Below are positions 6,518 through 15,676 of a DNA stretch of 64,000 bases, in pieces. The notes under the pieces were generated by a model, which was not told the origin of the DNA, made no database searches, and saw only the letters and a program-made list of their open reading frames with translations. How positions within the stretch are numbered: the stretch's first letter is position 1; each line of letters opens with the position of its first letter. The DNA lies in contig NZ_CP044222.1 of the NCBI RefSeq assembly GCF_008727795.1, forward strand, positions 2,666,001 through 2,730,000, read 5' to 3'. The DNA comes from Nitrincola iocasae (GTDB lineage: Bacteria > Pseudomonadota > Gammaproteobacteria > Pseudomonadales > Balneatricaceae). The position numbers and the translations under genes were made by a program.

Positions 6518-9166
6518 ATGTCACTATTTCAAACCGACAGTTCGCCCAAGGGCTGGATACTGATACTGGTTGCCCTACTATTCTCTTTTCCGGTAGTTGC
6601 CGATGTAAGTATTGGTGTACTGAGTCTGCGAGGTGACGCCAAAGTCACTGAAGCCTGGCAACCTATGCTGGAGCACTTGAATAACACATTACCGGAACAC
6701 CACTTTGAGCTGGTCCCGTTGGGGTTTGATGAGGTCCATCTGGCTACCCGCCAACGGAATGTTGATTTTATCATTGCCAATTCATCTTTTTTTGTTAAAT
6801 TAGAAAAACTCTATGGTGCCAGTGCAGTTGCCACTTTCTATACCCGAAATGCAGATACAGTTGCCATTAATAAGTTTGGCGGTGTAATTTTTACACGCGT
6901 TGACAGGGATGACATTCGCCTGCTCAGTGACCTCAAGGATAAGCGCATTGCAGCAGTGGACCCTTCATCGTTTGGCGGCTGGCAAACTGGCTTGGGTGAA
7001 CTTCACCACCACGGACTCTCTGCAAACAGCTTTTCTGAACTCAACTTCCTGCATACCCATGACGCTGTGGTTAATGCCGTTCAGCAGGGCGATGCGGACG
7101 CAGGTTTTATTCGCACAGGTACACTGGAGCAGATGGCATCAGAAAGCACCATACAGCTGTCCGACTTCTTTGTACTGGCCGAACGTAATCAGGTGGACTT
7201 TCCTTATCGAGTGAGTACGGCTCTATACCCTGAATGGCCGCTCGCTAAACTCCCACACGTCGCTGATACCTTGGCCATGGACGTCGCTATTGCACTATTC
7301 AGTATGCCTGAGAGTACTTTAGTATTTCACTCTCCTTATGGCGCAGGCTGGACTTTGTCACAAAACTACCAGCCGGTGCATGATCTGTTACGGGAGCTAA
7401 GTCTGGAGCCCTATGCCTACCAGAATAACTTGTCCCTGATCGATGCACTGCAACGCTACTGGCAGTATTTGGTGGTAGCCCTGTCTGCGCTGATAGCCTG
7501 CACGGTCGTGCTGTTCTATGTCATTCATATCAACCGGCGTCTTCAGTTACAACAAGGAACCCTGAGCCAGCTCAATAGCCAACTGGAACAGCGTGTTGAG
7601 GAGCGCACCAATCGTATCGAAAGCCTGTTGGAGCATGAGCAATACTTACGCCGTATTGTGCAGACCGTCGCCGATGTGAACCAGATTATTATTACCTCAA
7701 CACATCGGATAGAGATGCTTAAATCCGCTTGTGACCGGCTAGTATCACATCCTGAATATCGCTTCGCCTGGGTAGCTGGAATGCATTCCCGTGAACAGGA
7801 CACTGAACGCCTGGTTAGTTCTTATGGTTCCACAGAGCAATTACTGGCGCTCACACAGCATCCAGTATCGCTGAGGCAGGTCTGGCTAGCAATACAAGAC
7901 AATACCCTGAGAATACTCGGGGCATCCGACCTGCATGAAACAGGTTCGGATAGCCTGGATCTGACTGCGGCAGCTCTATTGCCCCTGCGTTCAGATGCTT
8001 TCTCGACACCCATGGGGGTACTCTGCGTGTATACCCATCGCCCTTCCGGTTTTGATGCTGACGAGATCAGTATGCTTGAACAACTGGCAGGTGACTTAGG
8101 CTTTGCCATGCATGCTTTTATCCGGCGCGAGGAGAGCGAGCGTGCCGAAGTCTCCCGCATCAGCAACTATGAAGAAACCATTCTGGCGATGGTGGACCTG
8201 ATTGAAAAACGTGATACCTACACCGCTGGCCATACGCGTCGGGTAGCCACTTATGCCGAGTTGATTGCCCGCAAAATGGGGCTGGCAGAAGAACAGGTTC
8301 AACAATTGATTAAAGCCTCAACCCTGCACGACATCGGCAAGATCATCATTCCTGATGCGGTACTACTGAAGCCAGGTAGCCTGACCCCACTGGAATACGA
8401 ACTGATCAAACAGCATGTCAGTGTGGGCTATGAAACTCTTTCTGCTATTAAGATGTACAAAGACCTGGCTGAATTGATGCGCCACCACCATGAACGCCTC
8501 GATGGCAGTGGCTACCCTCAGGGGTTGAAGGATGGTGATATCCCCCTACCGGCCCGGATTATGGCTGTGGCCGACTCCTTTGATGCCATGACCTCCAACC
8601 GCATTTACAAACCCCGCAAAACGGTCGATGAGGCGCTGACTGAACTGCAGAGCCTGACTAATATCCATTATGATGCGACTGTGGTTGATGCGGCAGTGCA
8701 AACGCTTAAATCCATTGATCTAGACAGCCAACCGAACGCAGAACAACTCCCTGATTCGGATCTGGAGCGTCAACGTTTCGCCTACTTTTTTAATGACCAA
8801 TTGACCGGTCTCTACAATGCTGAATACCTGCGCTTTATGCTGCAACGAGAGATGCACCAGCACTTTCATTCCCTGCAGATGCTATTGCTACACGAGTTTG
8901 CCGCTTTTAATGTAAAACATGGCTGGCATGCAGGAAACCAGTTACTCCAGGGCTTTGCAAGCTGGCTGCAGACACACTGCCCTGGCGCAATGATTTTCCG
9001 GGTGATGGGCGATGATTTTGTGATTATCAATGCACCCGATGGCTGGCTGCAGAACCACGATCCGGTCACTGACTCCCCCCTGGCAGGAACCGGTGTGGGG
9101 GTTGAACAACAACGCTTTAACTGTGATACCGCCGGATTGGAAGCTATCCAGGATTATCTTAGATAA
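6518..9166 (+). CDS. PhnD-like sensor / GAF / HD-GYP phosphodiesterase with degenerate GGDEF
   Basis: An 882-residue membrane sensor. Order: signal peptide (1-28), PhnD-type periplasmic binding domain (about 28-290), membrane segment (about 314-338), short coiled coil (340-370), GAF-like region (about 375-535), HD-GYP domain (about 550-715) and a C-terminal GGDEF-like region. The HD pair is His604-Asp605 in LHDIGK. HHE...LDGSGYP is intact with GYP at 665-667, so c-di-GMP hydrolysis is expected. The C-terminal motif is Gly831-Asp-Asp-Phe instead of GGDEF, so cyclase activity is unlikely and it may bind GTP or dimerise. The PhnD fold suggests sensing of a small oxyanion or organic ligand. It appears monocistronic. 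Confidence 0.9.
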   Translation: MSLFQTDSSPKGWILILVALLFSFPVVADVSIGVLSLRGDAKVTEAWQPMLEHLNNTLPEHHFELVPLGFDEVHLATRQRNVDFIIANSSFFVKLEKLYGASAVATFYTRNADTVAINKFGGVIFTRVDRDDIRLLSDLKDKRIAAVDPSSFGGWQTGLGELHHHGLSANSFSELNFLHTHDAVVNAVQQGDADAGFIRTGTLEQMASESTIQLSDFFVLAERNQVDFPYRVSTALYPEWPLAKLPHVADTLAMDVAIALFSMPESTLVFHSPYGAGWTLSQNYQPVHDLLRELSLEPYAYQNNLSLIDALQRYWQYLVVALSALIACTVVLFYVIHINRRLQLQQGTLSQLNSQLEQRVEERTNRIESLLEHEQYLRRIVQTVADVNQIIITSTHRIEMLKSACDRLVSHPEYRFAWVAGMHSREQDTERLVSSYGSTEQLLALTQHPVSLRQVWLAIQDNTLRILGASDLHETGSDSLDLTAAALLPLRSDAFSTPMGVLCVYTHRPSGFDADEISMLEQLAGDLGFAMHAFIRREESERAEVSRISNYEETILAMVDLIEKRDTYTAGHTRRVATYAELIARKMGLAEEQVQQLIKASTLHDIGKIIIPDAVLLKPGSLTPLEYELIKQHVSVGYETLSAIKMYKDLAELMRHHHERLDGSGYPQGLKDGDIPLPARIMAVADSFDAMTSNRIYKPRKTVDEALTELQSLTNIHYDATVVDAAVQTLKSIDLDSQPNAEQLPDSDLERQRFAYFFNDQLTGLYNAEYLRFMLQREMHQHFHSLQMLLLHEFAAFNVKHGWHAGNQLLQGFASWLQTHCPGAMIFRVMGDDFVIINAPDGWLQNHDPVTDSPLAGTGVGVEQQRFNCDTAGLEAIQDYLR

Positions 9167-9307
9167 ATACCCTTATACTTCATAAAGAGTATTGCAATTC
9201 AGCTAGGTAGCGGTGTTTTTAACAGATACAAATCGCGCTTAAACCCTGGTTGCGCATTCAATGTTATTCGTACGTGGAGAACCGAACTTGATATGGCATC
9301 ACTTGGC

Positions 9308-9347
9308 ATGGCGGCTAAACCGGGAGTATTACCTTCATGGACATAAA
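9308..9347 (+). repeat. Leader repeat copy 1 (start of the 207-aa gene)
   Basis: A 40-base segment covering 29 bases before the ATG at 9337 and the first 11 of the gene. It matches 9970-10009 at about 31 of 40 positions with identical spacing to an ATG. Both copies also read as a short ORF (Met-Ala-Ala-x-Pro ... Leu-x-Ser-Trp-x-stop) whose stop overlaps the start of the following ATG frame. Confidence 0.6.
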
Positions 9348-9960
9348 ACGCTCATTCGGCAAACTAGCGTGGCTGTTGTTCTTAAGCCTATTTTTGAGCC
9401 AATCCTTAGCCGCTAAGGAGATAACACTTGAAGAGATACCTTGGCCAACCGAGCGAGAATGCGAACCCTGCGTTACCATTCAGTTTATGACCATGGAAAT
9501 GCGTTTACCGTTAAATTTAATCGGTAAATTGCATGTCATTAATTCTGGCACCAATTTGCACATTTTACCTCCATCCTATCCATCTCAGAACAGCGTTTTG
9601 TTTCTCGCCATCCCACCCGAAAAACTGTTAACGCTGTTTGAAAGTAACGGTCTGCTGGATGGTTTGAATATAAATACCAACGAAGAATTTTTCGATGCTT
9701 TAGGCGCACGACCAAGTGAGAACGAATCCCTAGCCGCTCTTCGACAGATCAAGGACCTGGATATAGCCAGTCAATATACCAAGACATCAAAGGACTCGGT
9801 GCATGCCTACCGGATTCAATCCGTTCAGCCTAACAATGACACGATCTACTTTGTTATTGATGATGAAGAGATTGTTTACATGATTGCTGGAGAAATAACA
9901 GAAGAGTTATATGAAGCTGTGCTCTCAAACCTTCATATTAAACCTTGGTCTTCATATTAA
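9337..9960 (+). CDS. Secreted hypothetical protein, 207 aa
   Basis: I do not recognise the family. A Sec signal peptide is visible (residues 1-26, SQSLAAKE cleavage region). Two cysteines in ECEPC lie at the start of the mature part and could be a disulfide or metal site. The rest is mixed alpha/beta and acidic. No obvious Shine-Dalgarno precedes the ATG; instead a short overlapping ORF ends across the start codon, which would allow re-initiation. The gene is flanked on both sides by a 40-base repeated leader, which suggests a past tandem copy. It converges with mksB, with a hairpin between them. Confidence 0.65.
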   Translation: MDIKRSFGKLAWLLFLSLFLSQSLAAKEITLEEIPWPTERECEPCVTIQFMTMEMRLPLNLIGKLHVINSGTNLHILPPSYPSQNSVLFLAIPPEKLLTLFESNGLLDGLNINTNEEFFDALGARPSENESLAALRQIKDLDIASQYTKTSKDSVHAYRIQSVQPNNDTIYFVIDDEEIVYMIAGEITEELYEAVLSNLHIKPWSSY

Positions 9961-9969
9961 CACTGTAGT

Positions 9970-10009
9970 ATGGCAGCTAATCCAAGAGCTTTACGATCAT
10001 GGGCATAAA
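9970..10009 (+). repeat. Leader repeat copy 2 (remnant)
   Basis: Second copy of the 40-base leader, ten bases after the stop of the 207-aa gene. It again leads into an ATG (9999), but that frame closes after 18 codons with only a faint likeness to the first residues of the 207-aa protein. It is best explained as the decayed start of a second tandem gene. Confidence 0.55.
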
Positions 10010-10061
10010 TAGAGCACCCATACATGCTTACCTGGCTCAGTCTAAGAACGTATGAAATACT

Positions 10062-10093
10062 CAGGCCTGCCGAAATGCTGTTCGGCAGGCCTG
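10062..10093. terminator. Strong hairpin between convergent genes
   Basis: CAGGCCTGCCGAA (10062-10074) and TTCGGCAGGCCTG (10081-10093) form a 13-base perfect stem with a six-base loop, just beyond the mksB stop. The T tract is poor on both strands. It probably terminates mksB transcription and may act in both directions. Confidence 0.6.
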
Positions 10094-10100
10094 TTGCAAC

Positions 10101-13100
10101 TTATAAATCCAACGTAGCCGTTTCTTCAAAGGTGTCGGATTCAACGTCGATCATCTTGTAGGGATGATCAGCGGCCAGCAGTTGCTTGCCTTTTTCAGTT
10201 GGAAACTCCACATCCAGATCGACAATCCGGCCATCACGACAGACGTTGATGATGGTATCCATGCACGAGCTTAGCAGTGAATACTTTTCATCCGGCGCGG
10301 CGATGATGGTCTGCAGACCCAGATCGGTCATAAAGCCCAGCGAGGTGACGGTGTTCTCGGAATCGAGCTTATTGAACGCTTCATCGAACACCGACAGGCT
10401 CATACCGCCGACTGGCTTGCCATCACTGCCCTCTTTAAGACGATAGGTTGCGCCCAGTGCGGCCGCCATCGCGACATAAAAAGGTACCTGATGCTCACCA
10501 CCAGAACCGGTTTTGATACGCTGGGTCAGGGTAGTTTTGCGATTACCCTGCAGATCCTTGACCACCAGTTCGAAGTTATAGAAGTTACGGTAATCCTGCA
10601 GCAGGGTACTTTCACCCTCATTCTTCAGCACTTCATGGATTTTAGTCAGCGCATCGCGGTGACCGGAATCCTGTTCATGGTTGATATCAAACAGCGAACC
10701 GACGTTGGCCTGATCCATACGGGTGTAGGCTTCCACCAACTCCAGAATATCTTTTAGTTCCGGGTTCGGCATCATCTCGAAGCTGTACATCTCTTGATGG
10801 AAAGGACGATTCTTCAAGTGACTGTTCAGTTCACGAATCAGATCTTTAATCTTGTCGATCTGATCATTCAGATGGGCAACAAAGTCAGAACGGAACGCGG
10901 TTTCGGCCTCCAGTCGGGCTCGTTCGGCTTTCTGGGTATAGAGCGCCAGCTCGGATTCCTGCAGCGCAGTGACTGTTTCGTTAACGTATTTTTCCAGGTC
11001 TTCGTGGGTGGAATCGGCACTGATATTATCCAGCCCCTGATGAGTCATACCACCGCCATGATAACGCGCTTTATATTGCGCCACAGCGTCGCGCACCGCA
11101 TTTTTCTTTTTCTCGTGCAGCTGCAGTTCACTCTGAGCTTTCTTGGCCGCCTCAAAAATGATGCGCTCCAGCTCACCGTCACAGCTTTCATCCAGGTAAT
11201 CACGTTTTTCCTGCGCGGACTGGGCATCAAAATGGGCGCTGTCTTCACAGCGGCTGCGTGCCTGCGCATGTTCGCTCAGTTCACGCTCCAGCACTTCCAG
11301 GGAAGCGTTATCCTTGATCATCCCGGTGCGGACTTTCTGCAACTTGTCCATCAGTGATTTTTGCCGTGCTTCGATGGTTTTTTGTTGCTCAGCCAGTTCA
11401 GCAATACGCAGTTGAATGCCCGTGTCATCATGATTGCGCAGATCGACGATAGCTTGATGATAACCATCGATCTCACTATTGAGTTGATCGCGCTGATTGG
11501 TCAGATCAAACACCCGCTCATTCACCTGCAACAAGCCGGAACCCAGCTGAATCAGAGAGTCACGCAGTTTTTCCAGGGTTTCATGCTGTTTGCCCAGGGT
11601 GGTGAACTCGGCGATCATCTCGTCCACCTGCTTGCCCTGCTGTGCCAACTGATCGCCACGACGGCGGATACCCATAATCGGGCTCAGCTCGTTGATCGAT
11701 GTGGTTGAGCCTTCCGTCTGCAACATGCAGTCATAGGTCAGGGCGCGCTCATGACGCAGCAGTTCATTTTCTGTTTCTACCGCCATCACCCCGCCGAGGG
11801 CCCGATTCATATAGGCCAGGGCATGGTCATTGGCGGTTTCGATAAACTCAACCAGCGTGCCGCGCTTGCCGCGATTGATCCACTCACCGGTTTTAGTGGT
11901 GTTAATAATCCGGCAGCCTTTCAAATGACGCCCCTTACGGCGATAGAGGGTAATGGCTTCCTTAACCCGATCCGGCGACACCACCAGCGCTTCACGACGT
12001 GCCCCCAGGAAGGATTCGATAGCAATACGCCATTTATCCTCAGTGATATCCACCAGCTCACAGATAGGCGTGCATTCAATACCATATTCTTGCAACAGGC
12101 TGATCAGCTCACGCGTAGCATGACGTACAGGTGCCCGGCCTTGCTGCAATTGCTCAACGGCACTTTTCTGGCTTTGAATCTGGGTACGCAGCTCATTGAT
12201 ACGTATCACCGATTCTTCATAACGCCGCGCTATGGCCTTACGCACCGGATCAACCTGCTCACGCAATTGACCCAGGGTGGTATCCACTTCCACCGGTGCT
12301 TCCGGCCACATGCCACTGAGGGTGTTTTCACCCGAGCGCCATAGCTGTACGGATTGCTCCACTACCGGGCGAAAGTTATCCGGCAACAGGTGCATCTGCT
12401 CGGAAAAACCCACTGTAGTACGCATCAGGTTATAGACCTGCTGAATTTTTTCGCGCACCACTGACACTTCATGTTGACGCGCTGAAATCCGTGATTCCAG
12501 GGCATTCACCTTGTGTGCCGAGTCGGTATTGTTCAGTTCAGCGCGAGTATTGGCCAGATCCTGCAGCGTGGTGTTGAGCGCTTCGCTGTTGTTTTCCAGA
12601 TCTGTCTGCAGGGCCGCTTCCTGCTCAGTGTAGGTTTCCAGACGCTCGGCCGCTGTTTCCTTTTTCAAGTCAGCATGCTCAAACCGGCCCTCGTGTACCA
12701 CCCATTCATATTCGACTGAGTTTTTCACGTTACGGGAGATGCCCTGACACAGTTCCTGAGCCTTCTCCAGCTCAGCAATACGGTTGGCAACCTCGCGAGT
12801 TTTCTGCTCCATCGCCCGGTATTCATCCAGCGATTTACGGAAAGCACCGACGTGGACGATATTCTCGTCCAGCACGAATTCACGGATAAAGCGCGTCGGG
12901 CTGTCGATCGGCAGGAATTTCAGCGCATTCTTAAAGTTCTTAATGAATTTTTCATCATCATTAGGCATCTGCGCATCATGACTCAGATGCGTGACCATCT
13001 CTTTGACAAAACGACTGGCGCGTTTTTCCAGCACCATATCCGGACACTGCTTCAGCAGGTTTTCGCGCACTTCCGGCCAGGGTTTCGGCAGGCGACCACC

Positions 13101-13535
13101 ACCTTGCTTCACCGAAAAGTCATCCAGCGTGACAGAGAAATCCGGCAGAATAAAACGACCGAGAATATCCTCATCAGCACTGGCGGTAGAGGCGCTAATG
13201 GCAATGCCGACACAGCTTTCTTTGGCGGTTTCGGTATCGAAAAAGCTCAACGCCATATAGGTGAGTGAGTCTTCACGCGCATTCACCTTCTTGCCCAGAT
13301 CATCGAGGAAGCCCAGGCAGTAGGTTCGCAGTGAACGCTCGGATTTTTCACCCGCCGAGGCGTTGAAGCTCAGGTTACGTTTGTGCCCGCCCATCAGCAC
13401 CGTCTGTATCGCATCCAGCAACGAAGATTTACCCGAACCGTTGGGGCCGACGATGGCCACATTGCCCTTGATAGGCACTTCAATCGCGCCCAGCACATAC
13501 CAGTTGACCAGTACGATACGGTTAAGCTGTTTCAT
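10101..13535 (-). CDS. mksB: MksB, SMC-like condensin ATPase
   Basis: The 1144-residue ATPase of an MksBEF (MukBEF-related) condensin. The Walker A motif GPNGSGKS is at residues 30-37, long coiled-coil arms with a central hinge follow, the ABC signature is SGGEHQ (about 1013), and Walker B ends in FDEAF (about 1050). The ATG at 13535 is chosen: GAGGAGAGC precedes it and the family starts with this Met-Lys-Gln-Leu segment; it overlaps mksE by 14 bases. MksB is the third gene of mksF-mksE-mksB, corresponding to JetC of Wadjet. No TOPRIM nuclease gene (MksG/JetD) follows, so a housekeeping chromosome-organising role is more likely than plasmid defence. Confidence 0.9.
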   Translation of the reverse strand: MKQLNRIVLVNWYVLGAIEVPIKGNVAIVGPNGSGKSSLLDAIQTVLMGGHKRNLSFNASAGEKSERSLRTYCLGFLDDLGKKVNAREDSLTYMALSFFDTETAKESCVGIAISASTASADEDILGRFILPDFSVTLDDFSVKQGGGRLPKPWPEVRENLLKQCPDMVLEKRASRFVKEMVTHLSHDAQMPNDDEKFIKNFKNALKFLPIDSPTRFIREFVLDENIVHVGAFRKSLDEYRAMEQKTREVANRIAELEKAQELCQGISRNVKNSVEYEWVVHEGRFEHADLKKETAAERLETYTEQEAALQTDLENNSEALNTTLQDLANTRAELNNTDSAHKVNALESRISARQHEVSVVREKIQQVYNLMRTTVGFSEQMHLLPDNFRPVVEQSVQLWRSGENTLSGMWPEAPVEVDTTLGQLREQVDPVRKAIARRYEESVIRINELRTQIQSQKSAVEQLQQGRAPVRHATRELISLLQEYGIECTPICELVDITEDKWRIAIESFLGARREALVVSPDRVKEAITLYRRKGRHLKGCRIINTTKTGEWINRGKRGTLVEFIETANDHALAYMNRALGGVMAVETENELLRHERALTYDCMLQTEGSTTSINELSPIMGIRRRGDQLAQQGKQVDEMIAEFTTLGKQHETLEKLRDSLIQLGSGLLQVNERVFDLTNQRDQLNSEIDGYHQAIVDLRNHDDTGIQLRIAELAEQQKTIEARQKSLMDKLQKVRTGMIKDNASLEVLERELSEHAQARSRCEDSAHFDAQSAQEKRDYLDESCDGELERIIFEAAKKAQSELQLHEKKKNAVRDAVAQYKARYHGGGMTHQGLDNISADSTHEDLEKYVNETVTALQESELALYTQKAERARLEAETAFRSDFVAHLNDQIDKIKDLIRELNSHLKNRPFHQEMYSFEMMPNPELKDILELVEAYTRMDQANVGSLFDINHEQDSGHRDALTKIHEVLKNEGESTLLQDYRNFYNFELVVKDLQGNRKTTLTQRIKTGSGGEHQVPFYVAMAAALGATYRLKEGSDGKPVGGMSLSVFDEAFNKLDSENTVTSLGFMTDLGLQTIIAAPDEKYSLLSSCMDTIINVCRDGRIVDLDVEFPTEKGKQLLAADHPYKMIDVESDTFEETATLDL

Positions 13536-14172
13536 CAGTGCTCTCCTCTGAACTGGCCTGTGAGTTGTCCTGTGCGTTGGGAGCTTCCGGATCAATATCA
13601 CACAAGGCTTCCAACTGACCAATATAGTCTTCGACGACTACCTGTCGAATTACCGGGCTGATTTTAAGAGGGATATTTTTAGGGTCAGTTTCATCGGCCT
13701 TGCCGCGTTCGATCACCCCATGGCGGGTAAACAGCGACAGTATCTCTTTCATCCGGGTTTCATTGGGAATCTCTTTACCGGTCAGGTTCTCGTACAGGCG
13801 CAACAGCGAATCGGTGGTAATAAATGCTTTACCATCCTGGATTTCGAACTCTTCCAGCTTTTGTTCATACATCTGACGCAGGCAGAGCAACAGCAACGAC
13901 TCATCCAGACGCAGCTTCAATACCCGCTCATCAGCCTGAGGAACCACGCCCAGGTAGGCTTCATCCGGCTGGTAGATCAAACTCCAGCCAATGGCCTCAA
14001 ACAGATTACGAAAATAGTCCACGTGGGATGAGATCAGAAAGTAGCTATCCCGATGCAGCGGACGGTCGGCATACAGAAACTGGCTGACCAGCAGCAAGTT
14101 GGCTGCGCGGGTGAAATCTTCGGCCTCATACTGTTCGGCCCGAGACAAAACTTTTTGCAGATCACCTAACAT
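13522..14172 (-). CDS. mksE: MksE, condensin subunit
   Basis: The 216-residue second subunit (JetB/MukE equivalent), a winged-helix protein that bridges the kleisin MksF and the ATPase. It has no membrane or secretion signal; the last 25 residues are acidic and low-complexity. Its ATG shares one base with the mksF stop (TAATG), and its end overlaps mksB by 14 bases, so the three genes are translationally coupled. Assignment rests on position, size and general likeness rather than a catalytic motif. Confidence 0.85.
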   Translation of the reverse strand: MLGDLQKVLSRAEQYEAEDFTRAANLLLVSQFLYADRPLHRDSYFLISSHVDYFRNLFEAIGWSLIYQPDEAYLGVVPQADERVLKLRLDESLLLLCLRQMYEQKLEEFEIQDGKAFITTDSLLRLYENLTGKEIPNETRMKEILSLFTRHGVIERGKADETDPKNIPLKISPVIRQVVVEDYIGQLEALCDIDPEAPNAQDNSQASSEESTDETA

Positions 14173-15566
14173 TATGAATTCCTGTGTATTTCAAAGCCAC
14201 GACACTCAACCACATCAGCGACGCAGACATAGGTATCATCAAATTCAATCCGGTACTGGCTGGCCACCTTGCGGGCTTTCTTGCCCAGTGACTGCAGATG
14301 GCGGATATAACTGAAGCAGATATAGTCCTCAACCGACTCTATGGCAAAGTCGGTGGCCTTAACCCGATCACTGCCGTTGAAGTGACGACTCAGATACGCC
14401 TCTATGCGGTCAACCTTAACCTCGCGCCGCTCTTTGTACTCTTTGAACAGACGCCGCAGTTCCAGCACCTTGGGATCAATTTCATTGCGGGTAATCACCC
14501 GTGGCTGGGCTTCAACCCGGCGACGCATCGGCGAACGCACACTCGCCGGTGAAATAAAGCCCACCTCTTCCAGCGTGGTGGGTAGCGGCAGTTTACCGCG
14601 TTTTTTCTGCCCCAGCTCGGCAATCAGACGGGATAAACGTGCCGCCATACCCGGGGTGGTTTTATCCATGTAGCGCACGGTATCCGCTACACGTTTTTCC
14701 AACTGATAGCGGAAGTCATCGATGGCGGACAAGCGCTGATCCACTGACTCGAAGATACGGATAATACGGTTGATGTGCTGATGCACCATCGCTTCGGCAC
14801 TGTCGTAATCCAGTTCATACTGCAGCTGATAGTGCTGCGACAACTGCTCGATGCGCAGCAGATCAAACTGCAGGTCACGCAGCATGGAGATAATCTGCCG
14901 ACGGTAACGAAACGGGTTATTGCGGGTTTTTAAGGTTTTATAGTCAGACACCAGAATGTTTGCCACAAACCGGTCAAAGAAGCCGCGCACGATTTCCTGA
15001 GGATTCTTACTTTCCGACAGAGAAATTTTCATCTCACGCAGGCCCAGCAGCATATCGGTCAGGTGGGCGCTGAAATCCGCCGCCGTTTGCGCTGCCTCGG
15101 ACAGCGTAATACCCCGCCCGACCGGATCATTGATGGCTGCTTCCAACGAGCTGAGCACGTTCAGTACCGCACCGCCGTAACTGCGTTTTTCCAAGCGGGC
15201 AATGGCGACCAGAGAACGCAGCAGATAACTGATTGACGGCGTTAACAGCACATATTGACGGTAGATGCGCTGCTCCTCTTCCAACCAGCCACACTCCACC
15301 AGGCGTCGATAAATACGATTGGTGTAATCGGCACTGGAACGCGGTGGTTCTGCATCATCGTCGGACTCAGATTCCCAGCGACGTACCCCCAGGCGCACCA
15401 CAGCATTCTCAATCGTTGAGCGCACCAGGTCACGGGGGATGAACGGATCGATAAGATCCTCATCAAAAAACAGATCAGCCAGTTCCAGCAGCACCGCCTG
15501 GTAGATCTGACGGTTCTGTCCGGACAACGGCAGAAAGATAGCATCGGGTAATTTATTGAAGAGCAT
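14172..15566 (-). CDS. mksF: MksF, kleisin subunit of condensin
   Basis: A 464-residue kleisin-like subunit (JetA/MukF equivalent), first gene of the condensin operon. The N terminus, with LPDAIFLPLSGQNRQIYQAV, is typical of MksF, and the middle is helical with winged-helix ends. The ATG at 15566 is preferred over one ten codons earlier because AGGGA lies just upstream. The 110-base gap to the ycaO stop probably carries the operon promoter. Confidence 0.88.
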   Translation of the reverse strand: MLFNKLPDAIFLPLSGQNRQIYQAVLLELADLFFDEDLIDPFIPRDLVRSTIENAVVRLGVRRWESESDDDAEPPRSSADYTNRIYRRLVECGWLEEEQRIYRQYVLLTPSISYLLRSLVAIARLEKRSYGGAVLNVLSSLEAAINDPVGRGITLSEAAQTAADFSAHLTDMLLGLREMKISLSESKNPQEIVRGFFDRFVANILVSDYKTLKTRNNPFRYRRQIISMLRDLQFDLLRIEQLSQHYQLQYELDYDSAEAMVHQHINRIIRIFESVDQRLSAIDDFRYQLEKRVADTVRYMDKTTPGMAARLSRLIAELGQKKRGKLPLPTTLEEVGFISPASVRSPMRRRVEAQPRVITRNEIDPKVLELRRLFKEYKERREVKVDRIEAYLSRHFNGSDRVKATDFAIESVEDYICFSYIRHLQSLGKKARKVASQYRIEFDDTYVCVADVVECRGFEIHRNS

Positions 15567-15676
15567 GCAGATCCCTGATTTATCACCTGACGGCACCTGT
15601 CCGGCACCGACAACCCAAGGGCAGATTCTAGCGGAAATTTCGCTCTGTTCCTAACCTTTCATGGCATTGACTTGCT

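Noticed and set aside
10794..12344. Long plus-strand ORFs opposite mksB
   Set aside because: They lie entirely within a coding region with intact ATPase motifs on the minus strand and show no recognisable domains.
10101..15566. Wadjet anti-plasmid defence system
   Set aside because: The three condensin genes match in order, but the JetD/MksG nuclease gene is absent on both sides, so a defence call is not supported here.
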